Below, one piece after another: positions 23,243-30,973 of a stretch of 36,684 nucleotides of DNA (within the stretch, counting starts at the first letter, position 1; the number at the start of each line of letters is the position of its first letter). The stretch is taken from assembly GCA_011389885.1 (NCBI GenBank), contig JAABTK010000049.1:1-36684 (forward strand). Direction: 5' to 3'. Below the pieces are notes generated by a model that did no database searches, was not told where the DNA came from, and worked only from the letters and a program-made list of their open reading frames with translations. The position numbers were made by a program, and so were the translations under genes. Source of the stretch: Gammaproteobacteria bacterium. Its GTDB lineage: Bacteria > Pseudomonadota > Gammaproteobacteria > Chromatiales > Chromatiaceae.

Positions 23243-25891
23243 ATGCGGCTCAATCGTAAAATCCTGTTGCTGACCATTAGCATCCTCGCCCTGTCGCTGC
23301 TGGTCAGCTCGGCGGTAACGGTGCGGAGCTTTCGCAACAACTATACCGAGGCGTTGCTGACCGGCGGCTTCGGCATCGGCCACAGCATTAACGATGTGCT
23401 TAGCGAGATGCTGGCGCTGGGATTACCCCTGGACTCGCTGTCGGGGATGGACCGGCGGCTGGCGCGGGTGGTTAACGAAAATCCGCATATCGCCTATGCG
23501 GGTATTGCCGATCTGGCAGGCTCGACCCTGTTTCATAGTCATCCGCGGCTGGTGGGGCGGCGCTTCGATGACGAGGTGATGCGGCGCAGCGTGCAGTCGC
23601 AGGCGCCCCTGTGGCAGCTCTACCGCCGCTTCGATGGGCATGACTATTACGACGTGAGTGTTCCGGTGTTCGATGCCGATGATGCCCATGTGGGCGTGGT
23701 GCGGCTGGGGTTTCCGATCCGTGTGGTGGATGACAAGGTGCTGGAAGCGGTCACCCATATCCTGCTCAACGTATTGGGCACCTTTGCGGTAATCGCCCTG
23801 TTGCTCAATTTGGTGCTGCGGCGGGTGGTGAGCCAACCGGTGAGCCAGTTGTCCGCGTATGCCGGACGCATCGCCGACGGCGATTACGACCACCCGGTGC
23901 GAATCCGTAGCGGTGATGAAGTGGGGCAGCTCTCGGCGTCTCTGATCCGCATGGCCGACAGCCTGCGTCGGCATATCGATGCGCTGGAAGGGTCGCGTGA
24001 ACAGCTTGAGCAGCAGGTGGAAGAGCGCACCCGCGAACTGGAAGGCGCCAATGCCACCCTGCAAGCGCGCAACGCCAGCCTGACCGAGGCGATCGCCCGC
24101 GAGCGGGCGCTGGTGGAGCAGACGCGTCGCAGCGAACGGGCGCTGCGCGAGAGCGAGGAGCGATTTCGGCGCATGTTCGAGGATTCCGGCGACGCCCTTT
24201 TTCTGTTGGAGGGGCATCGCTACGTCGAGTGCAATCAGACCTGCCTGGGGATGCTGGGCTATACGGCCCCATCACAACTAATTGGTCGCCATCCCGGCGA
24301 CATCTCGCCACCGCGCCAGGCGGACCATAGCGACTCCTACCTCAGGGCGGAAGAGTGGATTGATAAGGCGCTGAAGGTGGGCTCCACGCGCTTCGAGTGG
24401 CAGCATCGACGCAATAACGGCGAGGCCTTTCCGACCGAGGTGTTGCTCACCCCTATCGACTACAGCGGACGCCGCCTGATCCATGTGGTGCTGCGGGATA
24501 TCACCGAGCGCAAGGAGGCGGAGGCGCAGATCCATAGCCTGGCCTTTTACGACCCCCTTACCAGCCTGGCCAATCGACGACTGTTTCTCGATCGTCTGCA
24601 GCGGGCGCGGGCGATCAACGACCGCACCGAAAACCATGGTGCGCTGATGCTGCTCGATCTCGATCACTTCAAGACCCTCAACGACACCCAGGGGCACGAT
24701 GCGGGGGATCAACTGCTGGTGCAGGTGGGGGAGCGGCTGCAACGCTGTGTGCGCGGCCACGATACCGTGGCCCGCCTTGGCGGCGACGAATTCGTGGTGA
24801 TGGTCGAGGGGTTGGGCGATGACCGGGTGCGGGCGGCGCAGAGCGCCGAGCAGGTGGCGGAAACGGTGCGCAACGCCCTGGATCAGCCCTATCTCCTGCA
24901 GGGGCAGAGCGAGGGCTACCACATTAGCTGCAGCGTCGGCGTGACCCTGTTCCATGGCGCCGGCGGCGAGTCGGTGGAGGTGCTGCTCAAGCATGCCGAT
25001 CTGGCGCTCTATCGCGCCAAGGAGGCGGGCCGCGATGCTATCCGCTTTTTCGACCCCCAGATGCAGGCGCGGGTGGATGCGCGCGCCCAGTTGGAAAAGG
25101 AGCTGCACCGTGCGGTGCGCGATCAGGAGTTCATCCTCCATTATCAGCCGCAGGTGGATGTGGGGGGACGGCTGCTTGGGGTGGAGGCGTTGCTGCGCTG
25201 GTCACGGGCGGGGGGCCTGAGTATCTCGCCCGACGAGTTCATCCCGCTGGCGGAAGAGAACGGCCTGATTCTGCCATTGGGTTATGTGGTGCTGGAACAG
25301 GCCTGCGCCTGCATTGCCGCCTGGAGTCAGGGGGCCGGCGCCCGCTTGACCGTGGCCGCCAACGTCAGCCCCCGGCAGTTGCACCACCCCGATTTCGTGG
25401 AGCGGGTGATCGAGATCGTCAGCGCAAGCGGTATCGACCCCGGGCGTCTCAAGCTGGAGATCACGGAGAGCGCGGTGCTCGGCAATCTTGACGAGGCGGC
25501 GGCGCGGATGACGGCGTTGCGAGACGCGGGGATGCAGTTCTCCCTTGACGATTTCGGCACCGGCTACGCCTCGCTCTCCAACCTCAAGCGCCTGCCCATC
25601 GCCCAGGTCAAGATCGATCGCAGCTTCGTGCGCGACATCATCGACGACCCTAACGACGCGGCCATCGTGCGCGCCATCCTCGGCATGACCCGTTCACTTG
25701 ATATGGAGGTGATCGCCGAGGGGGTGGAGAGTTCCGCCCAGCGCGATTTTCTGGTGGACAATGGCTGCCGCGTGTTTCAGGGCTATCTGTACGGCCGTCC
25801 GATGCCGCTGGCCCAGCTCGACGACCTGATCGCGGCGGGCGAGTACCCCATCGCAACAACGCCGAAGCCACTGCGCTTGGGGCTCGCCTGA
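23243..25891 (+). CDS. Membrane sensor with HAMP, PAS, GGDEF and EAL domains
   Basis: An 882-aa c-di-GMP enzyme. Layout: membrane segment ~6-26, periplasmic sensor ~27-170, second membrane segment ~172-195, HAMP ~195-248, coiled coil ~250-300 (REQLEQQVEERTRELE), PAS ~305-425, GGDEF ~440-610 and EAL ~625-870. The cyclase site GGDEF (about residue 513) is intact, and RGHD five residues before it is a proper inhibitory I-site. The phosphodiesterase motifs EALLRW, LEITESA, DDFGTGYASL, KIDRSF, AEGVE and FQGYLYG are also all present. Both synthesis and breakdown of c-di-GMP are thus possible. ATG 23243 gives the first membrane anchor. The preceding substrate-binding protein gene is probably its periplasmic partner. 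Confidence 0.92.
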   Translation: MRLNRKILLLTISILALSLLVSSAVTVRSFRNNYTEALLTGGFGIGHSINDVLSEMLALGLPLDSLSGMDRRLARVVNENPHIAYAGIADLAGSTLFHSHPRLVGRRFDDEVMRRSVQSQAPLWQLYRRFDGHDYYDVSVPVFDADDAHVGVVRLGFPIRVVDDKVLEAVTHILLNVLGTFAVIALLLNLVLRRVVSQPVSQLSAYAGRIADGDYDHPVRIRSGDEVGQLSASLIRMADSLRRHIDALEGSREQLEQQVEERTRELEGANATLQARNASLTEAIARERALVEQTRRSERALRESEERFRRMFEDSGDALFLLEGHRYVECNQTCLGMLGYTAPSQLIGRHPGDISPPRQADHSDSYLRAEEWIDKALKVGSTRFEWQHRRNNGEAFPTEVLLTPIDYSGRRLIHVVLRDITERKEAEAQIHSLAFYDPLTSLANRRLFLDRLQRARAINDRTENHGALMLLDLDHFKTLNDTQGHDAGDQLLVQVGERLQRCVRGHDTVARLGGDEFVVMVEGLGDDRVRAAQSAEQVAETVRNALDQPYLLQGQSEGYHISCSVGVTLFHGAGGESVEVLLKHADLALYRAKEAGRDAIRFFDPQMQARVDARAQLEKELHRAVRDQEFILHYQPQVDVGGRLLGVEALLRWSRAGGLSISPDEFIPLAEENGLILPLGYVVLEQACACIAAWSQGAGARLTVAANVSPRQLHHPDFVERVIEIVSASGIDPGRLKLEITESAVLGNLDEAAARMTALRDAGMQFSLDDFGTGYASLSNLKRLPIAQVKIDRSFVRDIIDDPNDAAIVRAILGMTRSLDMEVIAEGVESSAQRDFLVDNGCRVFQGYLYGRPMPLAQLDDLIAAGEYPIATTPKPLRLGLA

Positions 25892-25933
25892 ATCGACAGC
25901 ACCCTGAACGCCCTGTCCGCGGTGATGAGCGGC
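25892..25933 (+). pseudogene. Stray fragment of a hypC/hupF-type gene
   Basis: Directly after the GGDEF-EAL stop, 42 bases match 35206-35247 of the hydrogenase chaperone gene at 38 of 42 positions. They read IDSTLNALSAVMSG against IDSALDALSAVMSG. Three of the four differences fall in third or silent-type positions or give conservative changes. Nothing else of the gene remains. Confidence 0.65.
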
Positions 25934-25944
25934 AAAATAAAAAC

Positions 25945-26165
25945 AACGCCTTTGCGGAACGCAGAGGACCGCAGGGCGCGCGGAGGAGGTTTTGCTTGCT
26001 GGTGTCGCGCTCCAGCGAGGGGATGCCTGCCCGGCGCCCCAGCGCCGCCTAGCCGCCTGGAGTACAGCCCTCGGGCTGTGCGGGTATCCGGTCAGGCCCC
26101 CGGGCCAAGGCGTGTACGCCCCGAGCCCGCAGTCATACAGGGGGGGCAGCGAAGTGTGTTCGTCA
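25945..26165 (+). repeat. Dispersed repeat, copy C (longest)
   Basis: The longest member of the family also seen at 1555-1649, 21397-21545 and 28277-28357. It contains all the shared blocks in one piece. The gap 25934-26427 otherwise shows no gene. Confidence 0.7.
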
Positions 26166-26427
26166 CTGAAGCGGCGGATGTCGGGTGGGGCGCTTATCCT
26201 TTCAATCGAACCGCCCCTCTGCGCCCGCTGCGGTTCTCCGCGTGCTCTGCGTTGCGAGGGCGCCCGGGTTGTTTTCGATACTTAGGCGCGGCCCTCGCGT
26301 GGAAATCGGTCGCCGAGGCCCATCGGGGCGTCGGAGGACGCGCACGCGAGTCCATCCCTTCGTTCGTCAACGGCATGCGCGCCGCCAAAAACGCTCAATA
26401 GGGGTGCTATTATCTGTCATTTTTCGG

Positions 26428-26433
26428 TAGAAT
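26428..26433 (+). promoter_or_regulatory. -10 element TAGAAT of a leaderless-type promoter
   Basis: TAGAAT is followed by exactly six bases and then ATGAGCC. The upstream context TTTTTCGG is shared with 15080-15087. No convincing -35 is seen. Confidence 0.45.
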
Positions 26434-26439
26434 CCGGCC

Positions 26440-26535
26440 ATGAGCCAAACAAACCACGCCCTTCGCGACCGCGGCCTGGCGATGCATTGCTGTCATGAGC
26501 CCCCGTTCAGTGGGCTTGAATTTCCTGTTTTTTAG
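26440..26535 (+). CDS. Possible 31-aa leaderless peptide
   Basis: ATG 26440 opens 31 codons ending TAG 26533-26535. The product starts MSQTNHALRDRG and ends LEFPVF, with a CCHE in the middle. It lies between two near-identical TAGAATCC-N4-ATGAGCC units and its stop overlaps the second promoter. It may be a decayed duplicate of the start of the next gene's regulatory region rather than a real peptide. Confidence 0.25.
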   Translation: MSQTNHALRDRGLAMHCCHEPPFSGLEFPVF

Positions 26536-26542
26536 CTAGAAT
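26516..26542 (+). promoter_or_regulatory. Promoter of the radical SAM gene, probably leaderless
   Basis: TTGAAT at 26516-26521, a 15-base spacer, and TAGAAT at 26537-26542. Six bases later the ATG at 26549 begins, so the expected transcription start falls on or next to the start codon. There is no ribosome binding site. Confidence 0.5.
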
Positions 26543-26548
26543 CCCCTT

Positions 26549-28087
26549 ATGAGCCGACCTGCCCGCACCGTTCTCTATATCCGCTTGCCGGTCTGGAAGA
26601 TTTGGCCGGGCGGGGTGATCTATATCGCCGATTTCATCCACAAGCAGCGCCCGGAGATCCGCCAGGAGCTGCTGGATATGGCGCTGATCTCCAAGGGGGA
26701 GCGGCGCGCGGCCCTGAAGGCCAAGCTGCTGGAGCTGAGGCCCGACGTGGTGGCGTTTTCCTGGCGCAACATGCAGACCTTCGGCCCGCACCCGGAGAAT
26801 GACGCGCTCGACGTGGTCATGAACTACGAATACTCGCCCAAGCCGTGGCGGCGGCTGAAGGCGGCGGGGAGCGCGCTCGGCATTATCTGGGACTACGCCA
26901 GTGCGCGGCTGGATAACTTCGGCTTTATGAGACTGGTGCGCAAGCTGCTGCCGCAGGCGCGCATCGTGGTGGGCGGCACCGCGGTGTCGATCTTCGGAAA
27001 ATACATCGCCGAGCATGTGCCCAACGACACCGTGGTGGTGGCCGGCGAGGGCGAGGAGGCCATGCTGGCGGTGGTGGATGGCTACGAAAAGCCCGCCGGC
27101 AACCACTACTATCGCGACCATGCCGGGCGCGTCCACCACCGCCCGACGGTCGAGGACTTTGATCTGGCGCGGCTCACCGCGGTCGATTTTGGCTACATCG
27201 AAGCGATCTTTCCCGGCTTCCACGCCTATTTGGGCGATACCATCGGCGTCCACACCAAGCGCGGCTGCCCGTTTCAGTGTCACTTCTGTCTATATAACAA
27301 GATCGAGGGCGCCCGCCAGCGGTTTCGCGCCCCCGATGAGGTGGTCAAGGAGATCGAGGCGCTGACCCGCTACGGGGTCAAGCATATCTGGTTCACCGAC
27401 GCCCAATTCTGCTCCACCCGGCGCAGCACCGACCATGTGGAGGAGATCCTCGATCAGATGCTCGCGCGCCGCATCGAGATCACCTGGTCCGGTTATCTGC
27501 GCCTTAACCACCTGACCCCGCGGGTGGCGCGCAAGATGCTTGACTCGGGGCTTGCCAGCATCGATCTGTCGTTCACCGGCTCGCAGGACATTGTCGATAG
27601 CCTCACCCTGGGCTACGACCTGCAACAGCAGATGGCTGCCTTCAAGCTGTTCCAAGAGACCCTCACCACCCAGCAGGTTAAGCTGTACATGCCGCTCAAT
27701 GCGCCGGGCGAGACGGTGGCCACCCTGCGGGCCACCATTGATCGCATCAAAGAGCTGTACGCGATGTTCGGGCGCGACCAGGTGCTGCCGTTCATTTTCT
27801 TCATCGGCGTGCAGCCCGACACCCCGGTGGAGAGGCAGCTACTCAAGCAAGGCTACCTGAAGCCGGGCTACAACCCGCTGTCGCTGTGGCCGTTCACGAT
27901 TAAGAAGCTGCTCTACAACCCGGACCCGCTCGGCCGCGTGATCGGCCGCTCCTACCTGCAAGCGATGGAGGAGCTGGACCCGACCAGCGACTACATCGGC
28001 CGCGCCACCATGGAGATCTTGGAGGGCGAGCTGGCTGAGTTCGAGGCCCGCCAGCAGGCTTTCGACCCCATCAGGGAGACCCCGTAG
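26549..28087 (+). CDS. B12-binding-type radical SAM protein
   Basis: A 512-aa protein with an N-terminal cobalamin-binding-like region (~1-200). RIVVGGTAVSIFGKYIAEHV and VVVAGEGEEAMLAVV are typical of the GG-T and GEGE elements of this class. A radical SAM domain follows, with cluster motif C-PFQ-C-HF-C near residue 247 (CxxxCxxC). Later come IWFTDAQFC, LASIDLSFTGSQDIVDSL and YMPLNAPGETVATL. The enzyme class cleaves AdoMet to a radical and often transfers methyl groups or rebuilds rings. Substrate cannot be read from sequence. Relatives such as PhpK-type P-methyltransferases or BchE/BzaD-like enzymes are possibilities, none certain. The canonical DxHxxG cobalamin motif is not obvious. Its promoter appears leaderless. 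Confidence 0.75.
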   Translation: MSRPARTVLYIRLPVWKIWPGGVIYIADFIHKQRPEIRQELLDMALISKGERRAALKAKLLELRPDVVAFSWRNMQTFGPHPENDALDVVMNYEYSPKPWRRLKAAGSALGIIWDYASARLDNFGFMRLVRKLLPQARIVVGGTAVSIFGKYIAEHVPNDTVVVAGEGEEAMLAVVDGYEKPAGNHYYRDHAGRVHHRPTVEDFDLARLTAVDFGYIEAIFPGFHAYLGDTIGVHTKRGCPFQCHFCLYNKIEGARQRFRAPDEVVKEIEALTRYGVKHIWFTDAQFCSTRRSTDHVEEILDQMLARRIEITWSGYLRLNHLTPRVARKMLDSGLASIDLSFTGSQDIVDSLTLGYDLQQQMAAFKLFQETLTTQQVKLYMPLNAPGETVATLRATIDRIKELYAMFGRDQVLPFIFFIGVQPDTPVERQLLKQGYLKPGYNPLSLWPFTIKKLLYNPDPLGRVIGRSYLQAMEELDPTSDYIGRATMEILEGELAEFEARQQAFDPIRETP

Positions 28088-28109
28088 TGCAGCCTCTAAG
28101 CATCGGAAA

Positions 28110-28225
28110 CAACCGTGGGAGCGGATTGCTTCCGCGATCAAGCGATGACGGCCTCTGGTCCGGTGCAAACGCCCGGGGCAAGCCGCTAAAGCGGCCAATC
28201 GCGGTTGCCAACCGCTCCCACAAGA
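28110..28225. repeat. REP-like hairpin element
   Basis: Outer arms CGTGGGAGCGG...CGCGAT and the complement of GTGGGAGCGGTT...CGCGAT enclose about 60 bases with a smaller GCCGCTAAAGCGGC palindrome. The outer arm resembles REP units of pseudomonads. It lies just after the radical SAM gene. Confidence 0.65.
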
Positions 28226-28276
28226 GATGGATCGATTGGTTCATGGTTGCCGTTACTTCGGCGCGGCGGCACTAGG

Positions 28277-28357
28277 GCGCCGGACAGGCATCCCCGCGTT
28301 GGAGGGCAGTTACAAGCAAGCAAAGCCCCCTCTGCGGTCCTTCGCGCCCTCTGCCTG
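28277..28357 (-). repeat. Dispersed repeat, copy D (partial, inverted)
   Basis: It shares GGCATCCCC, AAGCAAGCAAA and the CTGCGGTCC...CGCGCCCTCTGC block with the reverse complement of 25945-26165. Confidence 0.55.
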
Positions 28358-28491
28358 AGTGATAGAGTGGAACGGGCATGAAGCGGGCTTGGCCCTGGAG
28401 TAACAGGGGGCGATCCCGCAAAGCCTGGCCGAGCTGACCCGAGGGCTATAGCGGGGCCTGGACGAGACCAGGCGGGCCTATAGACCAGGAA

Positions 28492-28548
28492 CCCACGAAA
28501 CACACGAAATATGGACAGATTTTTCGCGCCTTGCGTGTATTTCGCGGT
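28492..28548. repeat. Intergenic inverted repeat (CACGAAA type)
   Basis: CCACGAAACACACGAAA at the left pairs imperfectly with TTTCGCG...TGTATTTCGCGG at the right. The remainder of 28088-28660 shows no gene. Confidence 0.5.
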
Positions 28549-28665
28549 TAATCAAGGCGCCGGAAATGCTCTGCGTTCCTGAATGGCGTAGGTGATCGCC
28601 CGTCGGCTATGGCTTCCGCATGCCCGAGGTGGTGCGGGGGCGGGGCGGAGGCTAGACGACAGTGT

Positions 28666-28724
28666 TTTGTGCGGTTTGTGCCGAATCTGACACAGTGGTT
28701 GTCGGTTTTGTGATCCTGTTTGTG
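28666..28724 (+). promoter_or_regulatory. TTTGTG repeat cluster upstream of the hydrogenase promoter
   Basis: Four TTTGTG hexamers start at 28666, 28675, 28707 and 28719, and TGTG-N10-CACA lies between the second and third. They are 45-100 bases before a sigma-54-type promoter, the distance at which an NtrC-family activator would bind. Activator identity is not known. Confidence 0.35.
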
Positions 28725-28767
28725 AATGCTATCCCAGTAACTGACTGATATTTTACAATTCACTTTA

Positions 28768-28785
28768 TTGGCATGTGGTTTGCTT
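28768..28785 (+). promoter_or_regulatory. Sigma-54-type -24/-12 promoter of the hydrogenase operon
   Basis: TTGGCATGTGGTTTGCTT has GG at 28770-28771 and GC at 28782-28783, exactly ten bases between the two pairs, and close agreement with TGGCAC-N5-TTGCA/T. It lies 45 bases before hybO. Confidence 0.7.
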
Positions 28786-28830
28786 CCATTACCGAATAAT
28801 GACAAGCCACCGACCCTTGGAGGATTGCGG

Positions 28831-29955
28831 ATGAACGGGCCAGATTTTGCCTATCTTGAACAGCGCCTGGGGGTGTCCCGACGCACCTTTCTGAAATTCT
28901 GCACCGGCGTCGCCGCCACCCTGGGCCTGCCCGCAAGCGCCGCCTATGCCATGGCCGAGGCGGTGGCCGCCAAGCGCCAGAAGCCGGTGGTGATCTGGTT
29001 GCACGGTCAGGAGTGCACCGGTCCCTCCGAGTCCCTGCTGCGTTCCGAGCATCCCACCCTCGATCGGCTGATCCTGGAGATGATCTCGCTGGAGTACCAC
29101 CAGACCCTCGACGCCGGGGCGGGGCACGACGTGGAGCACCACAAGGATATGGTGATGGAGGAGAATAAAGGCAAGTACCTGCTGGTGGTGGAGGGCTCGG
29201 TGCCCCTGGCCCAGGACGGCATCTTCTGCAAGATCGGCAACAAGACCATGCTCGAGCACACCGAGGCGGCGGCGGAGCATGCGGCGGCGATTATCGCCTT
29301 CGGCTCCTGCGCCTCCTGGGGCGGGGTGCAGTCCGCCGCGCCCAACCCGACCCAGGCGGTGGGGGCGCAGGCGGTGCTGCCGGGCAAGACGGTGGTAAAC
29401 ATCCCCGGCTGCCCGCCCAACCCGTACAACTTCCTGGCCACGGTGATGCACTTTCTCACCTTCGGCGGCCTGCCGGCGCTGGATTCCCAAAACCGACCCA
29501 AGTTCGCCTACGGTCGCCTGATTCACGAAAACTGCGAGCGCCGCCCCCACTTCGACGCCGGTCGCTTCGCCGAAGAGTTCGGCGACGAGGGCCACCGGCT
29601 GGGCTGGTGCCTCTACAAGCTCGGCTGCAAGGGGCCGGAGACCTACGCCAACTGCCCGGCGGTGGAGTTTAACGACATCGGCGGCGGCACCTGGCCCATC
29701 GGCGTGGGTCATCCCTGTTTTGGCTGCGTCGAGCAGGGCGTAGGCTTCACCAAGCCGCTGTTCACCCTGGCCGAGGTCAAGACCCATACGCCGCCCAACG
29801 CCTTCCCGCCCATCGATCGCCGGGAACAGGCGCCGACGGCGGGCATCGCCACCGCGGCCATCGCCGGCGCGGCGGTGGGCGCGGCGGTGGGCGCCACCGC
29901 CATGGCGGCCAAGCAGGTGAAGGACCACGACAGCGCATCCGGTTCGGACCAATAA
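28831..29955 (+). CDS. hybO: [NiFe] hydrogenase small subunit, HybO-type
   Basis: This 374-aa electron-transfer subunit has a Tat signal SRRTFLKF near residue 16, cleavage after the AYA/AMA region, three FeS clusters and a C-terminal membrane helix (~335-360, Ala/Gly-rich). E. coli HybO is about 372 aa. Ligands seen: GSCASWGG and GCPPNP for the proximal cluster; IHENC, WCLYKLGC for the distal cluster; ANCP and HPCFGC for the medial cluster. The first proximal motif reads ECTGPSES, so the second Cys of the usual ECTGCxES is Pro65 (codon CCC, 29023-29025). ATG 28831 has GGAGGA at 28819-28824. It begins the hyb operon behind a sigma-54-type promoter and pairs with HybC. Confidence 0.95.
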   Translation: MNGPDFAYLEQRLGVSRRTFLKFCTGVAATLGLPASAAYAMAEAVAAKRQKPVVIWLHGQECTGPSESLLRSEHPTLDRLILEMISLEYHQTLDAGAGHDVEHHKDMVMEENKGKYLLVVEGSVPLAQDGIFCKIGNKTMLEHTEAAAEHAAAIIAFGSCASWGGVQSAAPNPTQAVGAQAVLPGKTVVNIPGCPPNPYNFLATVMHFLTFGGLPALDSQNRPKFAYGRLIHENCERRPHFDAGRFAEEFGDEGHRLGWCLYKLGCKGPETYANCPAVEFNDIGGGTWPIGVGHPCFGCVEQGVGFTKPLFTLAEVKTHTPPNAFPPIDRREQAPTAGIATAAIAGAAVGAAVGATAMAAKQVKDHDSASGSDQ

Positions 29956-29968
29956 GGGGGGCGGGGCC

Positions 29969-30973
29969 ATGAATCGTCGCGATTTTCTCAAGGCCGCCGC
30001 CGGCGGGGCCGCCGTGGCCTGCACTGGCGGGGCGCAGGCCCGGGGCAACCTGGAGCCGGCCCCGCAGGCGGTGGGTATGCTGTTCGACTCCACCCTCTGC
30101 GTGGGCTGCAAGGCCTGTGTCAGCAAGTGCAAAGAGGTCAACGGCATGCCGCCGGTGACCCTGGAGGGCAAGGAGGCCTGGGATTGGGCCTCGGACCTCT
30201 CGCCCAAGACCCTCAACGTGATCAAGCTGTATCAGCACGGCGAGGGCAACCTCAAGGACCAGGTGGAAAACGGCTTCGCCTTCGAAAAGCGCAGTTGCAT
30301 GCACTGCGTGGACCCCGGCTGCGTCTCGGTCTGCCCGGTGACGGCGCTGCGCCGCCACCCCGTCACCGGCATCGTCACCTTCCATGTGGACGCCTGCATC
30401 GGTTGCCGCACCTGCACCACCGGCTGTCCCTACAACGTCCCGCATTTCGATTACGACGACCCCTTTGGCGAGATCTACAAGTGCCAGATGTGCAATCAGG
30501 ATGGGGTGAGACGCATCGATAACGGCCAAATCACCGGCTGCGCCGAGGCCTGCCCCACCGGGGCCACCCTGTTCGGCTCCCGCGAGGCGCTGATGAAAGA
30601 GGCCAAGCGGCGCATGGCCCTGAAGCCGGGCGAGACCTATAACTATCCGATGGGCGACGTGAGCAAGCCCGGCAGTTACCACGAAAAGGCCACGCCCGCG
30701 TATCAGGATCACATCTGGGGCGAGAAGGAGGCCGGCGGCACCAACGTGCTGCACATCTCCGCGGTGCCCTTCGACAAGCTGGGCATGCCGCCGCTGCCGG
30801 AGCGCTCCTATGCGTCGATTTCCGAAGGCGTGCAGCACACCCTGTACAGCTTCATGGCGCTGCCGGCGGTGGCCCTGGCCGGGCTGACCTATGTGGTGCG
30901 CAAGAACCTGGATGCGCCCGCTGAAGATGCCGACGCGATCGACGACAAGGGTCAAGAGGAGGACAAGTCATGA
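29969..30973 (+). CDS. hybA: Hydrogenase ferredoxin-like electron carrier, HybA
   Basis: A 334-aa periplasmic iron-sulfur protein with a Tat signal (NRRDFLKAAAGGAAV) and four [4Fe-4S] Cys groups. These are CVGCKACVSKC, CMHCVDPGCVSVCPV, CIGCRTCTTGCPY, and the split CQMC...CAEACPTGA. A C-terminal membrane helix (YSFMALPAVALAGLTYVV, ~285-305) anchors it. It passes electrons between HybO and the membrane protein HybB. It begins 13 bp after hybO and overlaps hybB by four bases (ATGA), so the three are translationally linked. Confidence 0.95.
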   Translation: MNRRDFLKAAAGGAAVACTGGAQARGNLEPAPQAVGMLFDSTLCVGCKACVSKCKEVNGMPPVTLEGKEAWDWASDLSPKTLNVIKLYQHGEGNLKDQVENGFAFEKRSCMHCVDPGCVSVCPVTALRRHPVTGIVTFHVDACIGCRTCTTGCPYNVPHFDYDDPFGEIYKCQMCNQDGVRRIDNGQITGCAEACPTGATLFGSREALMKEAKRRMALKPGETYNYPMGDVSKPGSYHEKATPAYQDHIWGEKEAGGTNVLHISAVPFDKLGMPPLPERSYASISEGVQHTLYSFMALPAVALAGLTYVVRKNLDAPAEDADAIDDKGQEEDKS

